A stretch of DNA of 64,000 nt from Hydractinia symbiolongicarpus (Eukaryota; Cnidaria; Hydrozoa; Anthoathecata; Hydractiniidae). Within the stretch, counting starts at the first letter, position 1. Every line of letters starts with the position of its first letter. The notes beneath the pieces were generated by a model. That model saw only the letters and a program-made list of their open reading frames with translations. It did not search any database and was not told the origin of the DNA. The stretch is taken from contig NC_079886.1 of NCBI RefSeq assembly GCF_029227915.1, positions 18,016,501 through 18,080,500 of the forward strand, written 5' to 3'. Position numbers and translations under genes: made by a program. Shown in pieces: positions 34,355 through 45,087 of the stretch.

Positions 34355-35478
34355 ATGGATATCGCAAATGCATATCCTTCAATTCCTCACCGTCTTATCT
34401 TCTTTGCTCTTCAGCGGTACAGTGTTCCACCACCTTGGATTGCTTTTATTAGAAACTACTACATTGGTATCTACAGTAAATCATTTTCTGAATACGCACC
34501 AAGTTCTTGGCATAAACACATGCGAGGCATATTTGCTATATTTAGTGGACACTTGCTCCTAAGGGATTCGAAGGATCCATTGGTTTCAGTAGGCTTGCCA
34601 ATATTAAAGGCGGGTAAATGGAGTGTATTGGGCACAGTTAGGACGGCTGAAGCTGAAATGACGGTTAAATCCATAATAGGTTCACCTCAACATGGTAAAA
34701 GTGGCCTAGGTATGCATCCCAACCCTAAAGTACCCACAGTCAAGGGATGTTACCCTTACAGAAGATTGGGAACAGAAACTGCTAGAGACATCGATACAGC
34801 AGACCATATAAGTAAAGCTATGCAGTTACAAGTGCAAGGGTACTGGACCAGATGGGAGAATTACATTAAAAACGATCTCTCCTGGAAATCCTTGCTGGGC
34901 ATGCCCCCAAACTTGCTTGCTTTTTGTTTAGGCTCTACCTACGATGTTCTCCCATCACCAAGTAATTTGAAGAGGTGGCGTTTGTGCACTGAAACCTCCT
35001 GTTTCTTATGCGGTAAGCAAGTGTGCACCACAGCCCACGTCTTAGGTGGTTGCAAAACTGCTCTTACACAGGGTCGGTTTACATTTCGCCACGATTCTGT
35101 TTTGCGTCTACTTTTAGAGCTTTTTACTGAGTTTACTACTTCTATCTCTTCCCCGGTAAAGCAACTAAACAACATCAATTCAAAGCATGTGCTCGTCCCC
35201 ATAGTAAAAAGTCTAATCCCATAGGTCTCTTACATCTCGCCTCCGATTGTTTGCTTCTTTCTGACTTAAAAGGTGGATTTGTTTTCCCTGGTCATATCGC
35301 AATAACATCGCTTAGACCAGATCTTGTCATGTACTCTAACAACAGTAAGCGTCTAATTTTAATAGAGCTTACCTGTCCATGTGAGGAAAATATGGAAATC
35401 TGGCATTCAAAGAAGCTTTCGAAGTATTCACCCTTAGTTAGTAATGTTTATAGAGGGTCTTTAGTTCAATTACCTTGA
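34355..35478 (+). pseudogene. RT/zinc-knuckle/RLE polyprotein fragment of copy E
   Basis: The first frame (34355-35224) carries RT motif A (DIANAYPSIPH), the region after the RT, the knuckle CFLCGKQVCTTAHVLGGC (near 34995-35055) and FTFRHDSVL. After a frame change near 35224, the RLE has the PD-(D/E)xK-like core SLRPDLVMYSNN, IELTCPCEENMEIWH and KKLSKYS. This is the best preserved RLE core in the window: the catalytic PD and ELT are both present. NeSL/R2-group elements use this enzyme to nick the target and prime reverse transcription. Confidence 0.8.
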
Positions 35479-35484
35479 TTCTGC

Positions 35485-35630
35485 AGACTATCCTTGTAAA
35501 AAGAGAGATCTTGCACTGAATATAGATCTCTAGAGGGTGTAACCTCTACAATTCAAAAATAAAAGAGTCAGTAGACTAGTTCCATTATTACAGCTTGCTG
35601 TTTTGTTATCTCATAATCAATAACGTAGCA
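35485..35630 (+). repeat. Non-LTR 3' tail with stem-loop (copy E type)
   Basis: The stem CTCTAGAGG/CCTCTA with loop GTGTAA is followed by AGTAGACTAGTTCC and a second small hairpin, ACAGC-TT-GCTGT. The same two-hairpin order occurs at 17310-17455 and, with changes, at 21755-21865. Confidence 0.7.
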
Positions 35631-35929
35631 GAAGAACCCTTATTTTTGATCAAGGGAGGATAGTACAACCTATCAAACTCGCCTCGACGTTTATCTAAAT
35701 AATGGTATTGATGTTAATAATGTGCCTATACCGGTTGAAAATCGAAGCTTCTCCACTGCCATAGGTAAATGTTAAAGTGAGTTTCAATGATGTAACATGA
35801 AAAAACAAACAAAATATACTCTGGATAAGAGTTTGTAAAGTATATGTTTATTACTATACGAACATAACAAACACGAATGTCCTTTGCTTTATAGCTTTAC
35901 ACAGCACGATACACAGAATTTCATACAGT

Positions 35930-36257
35930 GTTTAGTTTTTTAATCAAACAGATCAACACGTTTCTTTCATACTCGTCTTCTTGTGATCCCTCCCAAGTCG
36001 AGGAATCTGAATCTGAGTGAGTTTCAATCATAGTACCATCAGGCGAGTTACTTGGACAGACCATTGCAAGGTCTACTTGAGAAAGTTCTTCTGTAAACGT
36101 CTGTACAGCGGGTAATATATCATTATCACGAAAATAATCAAGGGAAGGAAGTTTAGAACTTCCTTACTTAATTCCATCAGTAATGCCTAAACGAAGCCAA
36201 CCATTTTGCACAACTTCTTGTCCTTCTGGAGATGACATCATGGTATAATACTCTATA
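35930..36257 (-). pseudogene. C-terminal end of pogo-like transposase 2 (left part of split gene)
   Basis: The minus strand continues the transposase that ends at 38574 on the other side of the inserted element. It reads EYYTMMSSPEGQEVVQNGWL, then LPSLDYFRDNDIL, then a Ser/Asp/Glu-rich tail (HSDSDSSTWEGSQED). Pogo-like transposases commonly end with an acidic tail like this. Confidence 0.7.
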
Positions 36258-36530
36258 CCTTAATGCCATTAATTTTCACGCAGGAAAAGGTGCGCGAAAA
36301 TAAAAGGCGCGCGGAAAAGGCCTATGTTCGCGCACTCGGCTGCGCCAAAATTAGAGGGTGCGCGAACTAGTGAAAATCACTTTTTAGCAATTTCTAAGCC
36401 TTTGATAACTTCAAGAGATGGTCATTTTTTCATTCAAGTACCTTTCCGGTCGAAAGGCTTCATTAAGAATAACAGTAAAAGAGAGCTACTGAGTTTAACT
36501 TTAATAAATTTCTTTCGTGAATATAAAGGT

Positions 36531-37125
36531 CTAATCATCAATGACAATAACATTTTGTGTTTCTGGAATTATTTGAGTATTTCCAATGTCTTGGGTTTCA
36601 GGTACAGTTTGGGTCTGTGTTTCTGGCACTACGTCAACGCTTGTCGGAGCACTTATCTCTTCTTTGCTCTCCTCTATTTCAAACTCAGGAACAAGTTCGA
36701 TATCAAGATCAATGTCGTCTCCTTCGCCTGCTTTGTCATCTTCTCCTTTCTCAGCAACTATCTGATCAGGCTCAATGTAATAGCTATTAACCAGATTCTC
36801 CATTTCCTCGAACACTTCATCCGTAGAAATTGCTTTAAGCACAATCAAGAGAATCGGAATCTGTAAACCTCCTGTTGGAATGGGGGACAGCCTATATCTA
36901 GCACAAGTAACACGAGTTTCCAATTTTCCACCATAATTCAAGAAGTAATGACAGAAACGACTGATTTCACGAGGGATATGTCCTACAATTTCTTTATCTG
37001 TCAGCTTTCCAGGTATTTTAGTCCCCAAGGAAATCGCAAAAGGATCATGGACATTATTAATTTCATGTTTGTAAGACGTAAATAACGTGACTTGATAAAC
37101 GCGAAAAAATCACAAACTACTACAC
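36531..37125 (-). CDS. HIRAN-like protein carried by pogo-like transposon 1
   Basis: The long frame runs from 37028 to 36531, but related residues extend upstream in the same frame to about 37125 (RVYQVTLFTSYKHEINN, then VHDPFAISL), with no clear ATG there. The pattern N-x-HDPFA...IVGHIPREISR...GGKLETRVT...GGLQIPILL resembles HIRAN-like domains (N-x-x-D-x-x-A...IGHIP) seen in SNF2/Rad5-group proteins and in uncharacterised cnidarian proteins. The C-terminal half is acidic with PETQ repeats and ends VIVIDD, which looks like a SUMO-interacting motif. HIRAN domains bind DNA 3' ends; a transposition role is inference. It is transcribed away from the transposase. Confidence 0.5.
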
Positions 37126-37199
37126 AATTCTATCAGCGGTCAGTCATGTCTTCTATCAAGAACTATTTTAGTAGTTCTGGCAAGTCTTCAGAGTCTTGA

Positions 37200-38280
37200 A
37201 AACTGCTGTTCAAATTGCAAGTACAAAATCAAGCATCACTTCTACCAAAGAAAGATCAAATCAATGAGAGAATCAGGCGCTGTGATCAACTACAGTATAA
37301 TGGAGGCCGTTGCACTTGGAATCATTACAGTTAATGACAGAACTTTGCTTGCCGCTAATGGTGGGCACATTAAACTTGGATTGAAATGGTGCGAGTCTAT
37401 CAAAAATAGGCTCAATTTTGTCAAAAGATAGGCTACCACGTTTAAGCCTTTAACAGCGCCAGATCTAATAAAGGAAGTCGGTCTTTCATTTTACAAAGAA
37501 ATCAATGAAATTGTTCATGCCCATAAAATTCCACCTGAATTGATCATCAACATCGACCAGACCCCTCTACCTTTTGTGATTATCATTAAATACACGCTCG
37601 AGATTAAAGGAACCTCTCGTGTTCCCGTTTTAGGCACCTCTGATTACCGTCAAATTACTGGCACGTTTGGGATAACAATGCCAGGTCATTTTTTACCGAT
37701 CCAGTTAATTTATGAAGGAAAGACCGATCGAAGTCAACCCAATTTCAAATTCCCTACAAAATTACACGTCACCCAAACTCCAAATCATTGGGCTAATGAG
37801 AATACAAGTATCGAAATGATGAAGAAGATTTTGATCCCCTACATTAAAGAAAAATGGAAAGAATTGAAGGCTCCGAAGAAACCGTGGCTATTGATTTGCG
37901 ATGTTTTCAAAGGGCAGTGGACAGACGCAGTCAAGAAAGTTGTGAAAGTATCAAATGGAAAGATGGTTTCTGTTCCAAACAATTGGACGAATTACTTCCA
38001 ACCGCTCAACCTCACCATGAACAAAAGTAGTAAGAATTTTTTGCGCGACGAAGCGCAAACCTGGTACTCGAACGAAATCGTGAAGCAAATGTCTAAAAGC
38101 AAGCGTACGATTCAAATTAAGGTAGATGTCCGACTCTCAGTCGTCAAACCATTACATGCTAAATGGATTACCAAATATTACGACTACGCCCGGAACCACC
38201 CAGAAATATTCATCAACGGCTGGAAAAAGTCTGGTGTTACCGAAAATCCTGAAAAGAAAATTAATTTAGACCCTTTTTAA
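37200..38280 (+). pseudogene. Pogo-like transposase 1 (DDE_1)
   Basis: Upstream codons from about 37200 (GGHIKLGLKWCESI, then RLNFVKR, a stop) lead into the catalytic region at 37540. The first Asp is in LIINIDQTPLPF, then ITGTFGITMPGHFLPIQ, and the second Asp is in LLICDVFKGQWTD. The expected third Asp reads Asn (FQPLNLTMNKS). It ends with HAKWITKYYDYARNHPE and NGWKKSGV, near the usual C-terminus. The N-terminal HTH region is not in frame. The missing third acidic residue and the upstream stop mean it is inactive. Confidence 0.8.
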
Positions 38281-38573
38281 ACAAAATATTTTTATTGTTT
38301 AGTATATCATGGTTATTTTGTATCAACGGGCTTACTTAAACCACAAGAAAAGACTCATTTGAAAGCTGAAAAACCGTCTATCAATTACTTTTAAAATTTT
38401 CTCACTTCAAAAAAAATTGTAAATTTGGAGTTGCGCGAAAATTAAAGGGTGCGCGAATCGGCGTTTTTGGAGGGTGCGCGAATCGGCGTTTTTGGAGGGT
38501 GCGCGAAAATTAAAGGCGCGAAAACAGTGTGCGCGAAAATAAAAGGCGCGCGAAAATTAATAGCATTAAAGTA

Positions 38574-39870
38574 AGCCATATCGCATGCAGAGGCTACATG
38601 ATTGTTAACTTAACATCAACTTTAACACTTTGAACATCAGCACCACCCTCAAGCTGTAATAAAATGTGCTTACTGTACCATTGAGACAATTTAATTCTCA
38701 TGAAAGTTTTAAAATGTCCCTGTCACTGTCGGGTCAAGCGGCTGATATAAGTGTGTCATATTAGCATGCACTCTAACCAGTAAAATGCTATTTTCCTTTA
38801 AAAGTTTTAAAACATCGTCCGTCATTTGTCCCCTGAAGACATCCGTAACCAGTAACGCTTGATGAGTTGGTAAATAATTTAAGGAACTGCGTTCCTTTTC
38901 TAAATATGGGTTTATGATTTTCTTTATCAAATTTTTGGATTCGGCTGTGTTGCTATAGTGTTTAGGGTTAGCATATAATGAAAAGGTATCAGGGAAGTCA
39001 ACTTTTGGATGGTTTTGAGACGTTTTACCGGCGTATATCAACTGCATTGCCAGGAATTTGCCTTCTAATGTAATAGTGAAGGTAGCTCTCATACTTCTTT
39101 TGTCAGTTGAGCCAGAAATCGGGACTGACTTGGTATTTTATCTGTCATTGTCGTGTTTCCGACTGTCACATACTTCGAATTTCTTTGAACCAGGTTTAAG
39201 ATCAGTGTTGGGGGGATTTCATACTTTTCCACTTTAGAAACAATGTCGTGTGTAGACGTTCACTCTGCTTCTTTTCGCGCACCCTCGGGTATTTTAACTT
39301 TACCCGATGTTATAACTCTTCTAACAAAATTCATACGTTTAAACAAACTCCTTGTCCAGGATCTGTTTTTATCAAAACATCTGAAACACCACCGCGCGAT
39401 CTTGTTGATTTTAAAAACTTTTGCACCATCGCATCAATATTTCCAACGTGCAAAGGTCTTCCTCGTCTTTTAGCTTTCAAAATCTTATTAGGCGATCGCC
39501 TTTGGATTCTTGACTCCTTCAGCTCTTCTTGGTACTGCTTTTTGAAAGTTCTAACAGTGCTTTCTTTTAGCCTAGCAAATTTGTTTTTGAAGTGAATAAT
39601 AGCTTTAGAGTTTCCGTTTTCACTTGTGTATTTTCCTATTTTGAATCGATCTTCTTCACTGTATAATTTATATTTTCCTCTTTTTTCTGACATTTTCGAA
39701 ATGTTTTGAACAGCTGCTTCGTAAAAACAGTTAACCTCTGGATCAATACCAGAAGCCTTTTTTTCATATGATTTTTTTCTAGCAAACTCTTTCAGGAGTT
39801 TGTTTAGATGATTTCTCAAAGATCTTTGATCAACCTTGAAAAATGGCTTTGCTATCCCATTCAACTGGCT
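38574..39870 (-). pseudogene. Pogo-like transposase 2 (DDE_1), N-terminal and core part
   Basis: The minus frame 39864-39331 gives the N-part: an HTH region (SEEDRFKIGKYTSENGN, then STVRTFKKQYQEEL) and RRGRPLHVGNIDAMV. After frame changes, ILNLVQRNSKYVTVGN (near 39200) carries Val where the first catalytic Asp is expected. ATFTITLEGKFLAMQLIY follows (39080), then LLVTDVFRGQMTDDV (second Asp, near 38850) and LYQPLDPTV (third Asp, near 38745). It runs to PLHAIWLT at 38574, where pogo-like element 1 interrupts it; the remainder is at 36257-35930. It is a distinct lineage from transposase 1. Confidence 0.78.
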
Positions 39871-39900
39871 TGCTATGCTGTTCCAACAACACTGGTCTAT

Positions 39901-40329
39901 TTCTCTAGATCCAGCCTTTTACTGAAATGGTTGGGTAACTATCAGTTCACGACAAAATAAAACATCGTGTTATTCACACCATGTCCTTTTGACACTAAAA
40001 TATACAAGAAAAATAATAATATTAGAGAAATTAAACAGCTAGCTAGCTAACTGCTGGTCTGAAGTTTGGTCTAAAGTTCAATCAAGCTCACAAAGCTTTA
40101 ATAAGAGAAAAAAAGATTTAAAAAAGAAATAAAAAACATATTTTTTAGCAGAAACGATTTACGAATAACGTTGTGATGCTGCAAAGTAAACTCTTTTCTT
40201 ATCCATGTTTTCTGCGTTGTGTTCACAACGTGAAACAGCCAACTCTTGGCTCTTCAAGGCGCAAACACACGTCGTGGAAAAAAGAAATCACCTTAGTTAC
40301 GCATCAGCATATTGTTTTTTGACGTCATG
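39901..40329. other. No gene recognised
   Basis: AT-rich sequence. It may include the 5' end of pogo-like element 2, but no terminal repeat was identified. Confidence 0.35.
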
Positions 40330-41660
40330 CGTCGTAGATCTCCACCGCGATTTCTTTGCTTAAGGTCTCTAATGTGTGTATACTACGTCCAAGATATATC
40401 TGTTATCGTCGAAAGCGTTTAAGGCCTTGTGTACAACCCATGGTTATACGCACGAATAGAATGTGTTGTGACATTTTTTACTATGTTTTCAAAAGTTTCA
40501 CTTTTATAATCACCATGGGTCATACGTTTTTTGATGACAACTTTTTGTATCCCTTTTCACATTTCTTTTCCTTGTTTTGGATTTTGAAGCTATACATCTT
40601 CATCTTTAGACTAACAAACTCCAACATAGGGGTACCAGACAATTCATCCTTCATTTTTCCATAGATTTTTTTATTAATATTAGAGAAGCATGGATGATTT
40701 TTATCATAGTCACTAAAGTCAAAAAGATGAGCATCGGCCTTCATATCATCGTAAATCCCGTGTAGATTGAGCGATTCAGATATAATTTAACTTTAACACT
40801 CTACAGGGGAGAGATCTTCGTTGAAGTTTGTCACTTGACTCCTAAGTTTTAAAGATATATGATAAATTGGATGAATTCCCCAAATATATGAAATATATGG
40901 TCGCTGGGAAGCCTCTTAATCTATATATATTTCATCAAAGTCGAAGGAGTTAAATCCCTTTTGACAGATGTAGCATTTTCTTGCGTAGGTATATTGTTCT
41001 TGTTGCTGTTGTGTTAGCTAACTCACCACTCCAATGATATGTTTAATAAATTTATCAGCAGCATCCTCGCCGGTATAAGTGTATGGTGATCGGGAAAATC
41101 TGTCATCAATGGACACAATGAATGTGCTGAAGCTACAAGCCACGTGTTTGTAATATTATTGTATTCTTTGTACTGTCAGCTGCTACTGTTTCTGGTCTAA
41201 GCAAACTCTCAAGACGGCATAAATCACAAAGGGTAGAAGTTGACTTTGGAAGTTTTTTAAATCTAATTCTATCTCTCCCCTTTTTATCATTTTTTTCTGG
41301 CATAAGGGTCATTTGCTCACCATGTAGCTTACATCTCTCTAGGTGTTTCTCTCAAAATAATTGAAGTGTTGCATGGATTGAGGCAGTATTCACAGATAGA
41401 ACCGAAACCTTGTGTTTTGTCAATGGAGACTTTAGCAGACAACTCATATTCTTGATGAGACAATAATGTGTCTTGTTCTCATGCGTATACATCAATAAGT
41501 TCCCCTAACTTTCCAATGTTTTTCCTCGGTTATACGCCATGGGAATACAAGTTCTTCATAACCCTCAAATTTCGTTATATATCTCAATTGAACGGGATAG
41601 TTCCACCAAGCATGTTCAGTTCATCTTCGTAGGCGTTGTAGTTCCATACCCGATGTGCGT
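40330..41660 (-). pseudogene. Type-B DNA polymerase relic (Maverick/Polinton-like)
   Basis: Minus-strand fragments follow the order of protein-primed-type family B polymerases common in cnidarian Mavericks and related elements. There is an N-terminal zinc-finger region (ERCKLH near 41330), FKKLPKST (near 41265) just before the exonuclease domain, a second Cys pair region (KCYICQKGF near 40970), FDFSDYDKNHP (near 40715), KKIYGKMKDELSG, and FDDNRYILDV (near 40400). Stops and frame changes are frequent throughout and the polymerase active site region is not visible, so it is an old dead copy. It may derive from a virus-like element; no capsid, integrase or ATPase gene was found next to it. Confidence 0.65.
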
Positions 41661-43429
41661 TGTTGGTTACGTTATGGATGTGAGGCAAGACACTCCAAAA
41701 GTAAGCATTTGTGGACTCTAATTTTTTCGGTAGTTCCACATATGACGAACCCTCGAGTGGATCATATTGGCCAAACCTGAAATGATTCGAAAAACAATGT
41801 AAAAATGTGAGACGTTGTGATAAAAAAAACTTTCATAGCAATGAACAAAAATTTAACGCTCTTTAGTACTTGAATGAATTAAAATAACTGAAACTTACCG
41901 AGATCTAACTGCTCTAGGCGATGGATAACCCAACCGGACCCATTGGCCTGATATCCCTGTTTGATCACTCACAAAGGTTGATAACAACCCAGAGTAAATC
42001 AGTTGTGTAATGAAAGTGCAGCAAAGTACACACATGTGTCACTTATTTTTCGCTTGTCAAAGTCAAAAACATCACAGAGAATATAAGTGACACAATGAAA
42101 TTAAAACAAAATCCACATGTGTAATCCATACACATTCATGGCCTTGACTCTCTTTAAAGGTAATGACGGAATTCCTACATTAGCAATCCATTCACGTGAA
42201 TGACATGCTAGTGTACGGATTACATCACACATCATATTGTTTTAGGGTCTTTCCAATCTTTAAACCTAATATCTGTATGATGCATGGATTGTGGTATATG
42301 GTGTATTATCCTGTTTGTATTAATTCTTGCTAAAAATGCTATAATATAAAAGATACTATCCCCGCACAACTTTTTTACTCCATATTCATTACGTTATCTA
42401 ATGGCAGCTGTTTTTCTACAGTTACAGGTACAGTTATAGGTTCCATCCATTCAAGGATTTGTCATAAAATGAACACTTTCAAAATAAATAGATTTTGTTT
42501 AAAATATTTTTTTTTTACCAGGAGTTTCCTCGCAAGAAGAAAATGAAGAAGAAAAAAAAAGAGGTAGAAGAACAAGATGAGGAAGAGCTGAAATCAGTTA
42601 AAAAAAACTGTCTGGATCCAGGCGTTTTTTGTTTTCTTCCTCTTCAAAATGGATCTGTATGTTCCTCTGTTCTTCTTTTGCCTCCTCTTCTGTTTCATCT
42701 TTAGGAGGATGATATTGAATAGTCACAATTTCTGGGAACAGTTCTTCGTCGCTGCCCAAGTCTTGTTCTAAAAAAGTAAAAACAACATTTTAAAGAGGGT
42801 ATCAAAAACCTCATCAAGTAATTTGTTCCGTCATAGCTGTTCGCATTTCACGCGCTAGTAAAAATCTGACTCTTGGAACCAATGATTTGTGTATCTATAT
42901 TTATTTAACGTCTCGAAACTCGAATGCTAATGTAATTTTTTAAAAGAGTAACTCTTTATCAGGGTTATTTCGTTTCGGAATAGGAACTGTTGTCGCTGTT
43001 GCGGAATCCTTACTGGAATAGACAGGTGAATCTCAGTGGCGGCTGGTGGCCAAGGAACCTTCACCTTTACCACTGTTACTACTCATTTTGTTATTTATTT
43101 TACATGCATCTACAAATGTAAAGATATGCTTAACAAACAAGATAACATTTCATGTGGCAAGTGTCAAGAGCAAGTATTATAATCTCAAACAGTATGTAAT
43201 TATTTTAGAATCATGTAATAATGTTACATCGAAAGCAAGTGCGTTATTTACCAAGTTTAATGTGAAAGACATAAATTGTGTTAGTGGCATGATGCTGTGT
43301 TTTCTAAACTAGCGCAACATCAAGTCTAAGCTACTATTTTTAGTTCAGCAAAGGGAGTACAGGGTGTTTCTTTTCTAAATGACGATAAAGTCACAACACA
43401 GATAGCTACAATCATATACGTGACTAATG
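41661..43429. other. No gene recognised
   Basis: AT-rich sequence. Near 42525-42585 a purine-rich stretch encodes a short Lys/Glu string (low complexity). The plus frame at 43046-43312 has no recognisable domain. Confidence 0.4.
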
Positions 43430-43490
43430 ACGGCTCGTTTTACTACTAGTTACAGGCTCCAACTCTGTAACTAGTAGTAAAACCAGCCGT
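43430..43490. repeat. Near-perfect palindrome, 26-bp arms
   Basis: The arms 43430-43455 and 43465-43490 are complementary with one mismatch, around a 9-base loop (GCTCCAACT). The inner arm sequence is TTTTACTACTAGTTACAG. It could be a small foldback element, or a hairpin RNA if transcribed. Confidence 0.9.
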
Positions 43491-44140
43491 TTTTGCCAGG
43501 ATTCTCATACACAACGCAAAAAAAGCAATTTATAGTGAAAGTTTAATCTTTATTTTTTTTTCCTTTTTTTATTTGGTGGCTCTAAAGTTTCTTCCGAATT
43601 GAAAGAAGATGCAGAGGAGCACTCGGCGAATACATCCTCCTCCGTTCTCTCTTCCTCTTTACACCACCTTGTCATCTCCATCATCACTACCCAAGTCTTA
43701 GTCTAAAACATGTTAAATCATGTGCATTAGAATTATATCTTTTTGTTTTTTGTGACATAGCGAAGCTATTTGCTTAGATTGTTGTATCGTTCTTTTACCA
43801 TAGATTTTTATGATTACATCGTTATTTTAGTATTACTTTATCTTTCAAGGGTAATTTAAACACATTTAAAGGCACTGCAATGCTAAAATGAAATACCAGA
43901 CTTGTGACACGATTTTTGTTATGGTCTTAAATTCTAGGAAAGGCTACAGTAGAGACTAAACAAGCTGTGTAATAACATTTTATCCAGTATTCTCCTTAAC
44001 AGGGTCTAAAATTTACATAATGTTCTAGCTATAACAATTAAGATCACCTTATATAGCCATAAAAAATGTGTGTGACTTATTGTATGAGTACACTAATAAA
44101 TTTAGAAGAGTCAAATGAAACTTAAAAAGGTTTCTTTTTA
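43491..44140. other. No gene recognised
   Basis: AT-rich sequence with a short Glu/Ser-coding stretch on the minus strand near 43590-43660; no domain. Confidence 0.35.
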
Positions 44141-44335
44141 CGGTGCCTGTAGGGACCTCCTTTAGGGAGTCATTAAGAGCACATTAAAGGAGTCAAAATA
44201 AGTGCTCAAATGACTCCTTTTAAGTTGTCATGATTAATGACTCCTTTTCGTTACTCATTTCGATCTATTCAAAATGATTCCTTTAAAGGAGTCAATTTTT
44301 CTATGACTCTTTTTATGTACTCCCCACAGGCACCC
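44141..44335. mobile_element. MITE-like element, 195 bp
   Basis: The left end CGGTGCCTGTAGGGA and the right end (reverse complement GGGTGCCTGTGGGGA) form a terminal inverted repeat of about 15 bp. The interior contains repeated and inverted GGAGTCATT / AATGACTCC motifs. No coding capacity and no clear target duplication were found. Confidence 0.6.
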
Positions 44336-44719
44336 AATCAATGAGTCCCTGAAGGGTTTCAATGAGTAATTATAGTTCCCGTTACTTGTTCATTGCGCAG
44401 AAAAAAACATCAGATATGTCATTGGAGTTTTTATTGCGTTGTTAATTCAGGCTAAAAAATGTACATAAAATTATTAATATATTGGGAACAAAAAAAATTA
44501 ATTATTATCAATAACGAAAAATAAATAAATATTAGCAAAAGAAAAATATTAATTATTATCAAGAACGAAAAATAAATACTACGACCGAAAAATATTCAAA
44601 TTGTATTACACCTATGGTCGTGCGTGGACAAACACTAACTCAGAGAACCTAAATTCGCACAAGCAAATTTCAATTACAAAAACAACACTCTAAAGATTTG
44701 AGGAAAAACGTTTTTGGGT

Positions 44720-45087
44720 GACCATTTTTAGAAATGTTTTGCTGCATAGGTAATCTTGATCCCTTCTTTTATAGGCTTTGGAACAGCGTCCACAAGCGAG
44801 TTGTACTATTTCCGCATCTTGGTCTCAACAATCGATCGATTTTCGACAGCTCCTGTTTCTCGAATACATCCATCTCAGATGGGGGCAATACCCTGTTGTA
44901 CCATTCCCTGATTTTACCTCTGATGGTTGGACGAAGACGTCCATATTCTCTGATGTTATAGGTCTGACCGGTTTCTGTGATAAATTCTCCAATGAGGCAG
45001 CCAATTCAGCTTTGCGTATTCTATAATGCCCGTTAATCCACGGGTTTTAGCAATATCACGTAATTGTTTGACAGTGTATGAATTCAT
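44720..45087 (-). pseudogene. SAP/Rho-N-like domain protein fragment
   Basis: The minus strand from 45087 reads MNSYTVKQLRDIAKTRGL. After a frame change, RIRKAELAASLENL continues the pattern of a SAP/Rho-N-like helix-loop-helix (YTVKxLRDIAKxRGLxG...RKAEL). Further sequence to 44720 carries short matches but also a stop. Such domains occur at the start of several cnidarian mobile-element proteins. The parent element is unknown. Confidence 0.45.

Larger units (their letters stand above)
34355..35640 (+). mobile_element. Non-LTR retrotransposon copy E: RT - Zn - RLE with stem-loop tail
   Basis: It starts inside the RT palm (MDIANAYPSIPHRLIF). An internal deletion jumps from HMRGIF to the post-RT region (SGHLLLRDSKDP, LKAGKWSV). 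Zinc-knuckle and RLE regions follow and end at 35430. The USP is missing: sequence passes directly into a tail with CCTTGTAAAAAGAGAGATC, the stem-loop CTCTAGAGGGTGTAACCTCTA (near 35531-35551), and ACAGCTTGCTGTTTTGTTAT (near 35600). Confidence 0.8.
36258..38571. mobile_element. Pogo-like (Tc1/mariner superfamily) transposon 1, 2314 bp
   Basis: The terminal inverted repeats are CCTTAATGCCATTAATTTTC (left, 36258) and CTTTAATGCTATTAATTTTC (reverse complement of the right end, 38571). Both ends are flanked by TA (36256-36257 and 38572-38573), the target duplication of the Tc1/mariner superfamily. Subterminal regions hold many GTGCGCGAAAAT/GCGCGAATCGGCG repeats (36291-36360, 38430-38555), probably transposase-binding sites. 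It encodes a pogo-like transposase (+) and a HIRAN-like protein (-), divergent. It lies inside another pogo-like element. Confidence 0.87.
35930..39900 (-). mobile_element. Pogo-like transposon 2, split by transposon 1
   Basis: This is the host element of the nested insertion, with coding halves at 38574-39870 and 35930-36257. I could not identify its own terminal inverted repeats, so the outer limits are approximate. Confidence 0.65.

Noticed and set aside
36324-36866. 180-codon plus-strand frame
   Set aside because: Antisense of the HIRAN-like gene and subterminal repeats; low-complexity Phe-rich product with no family features.
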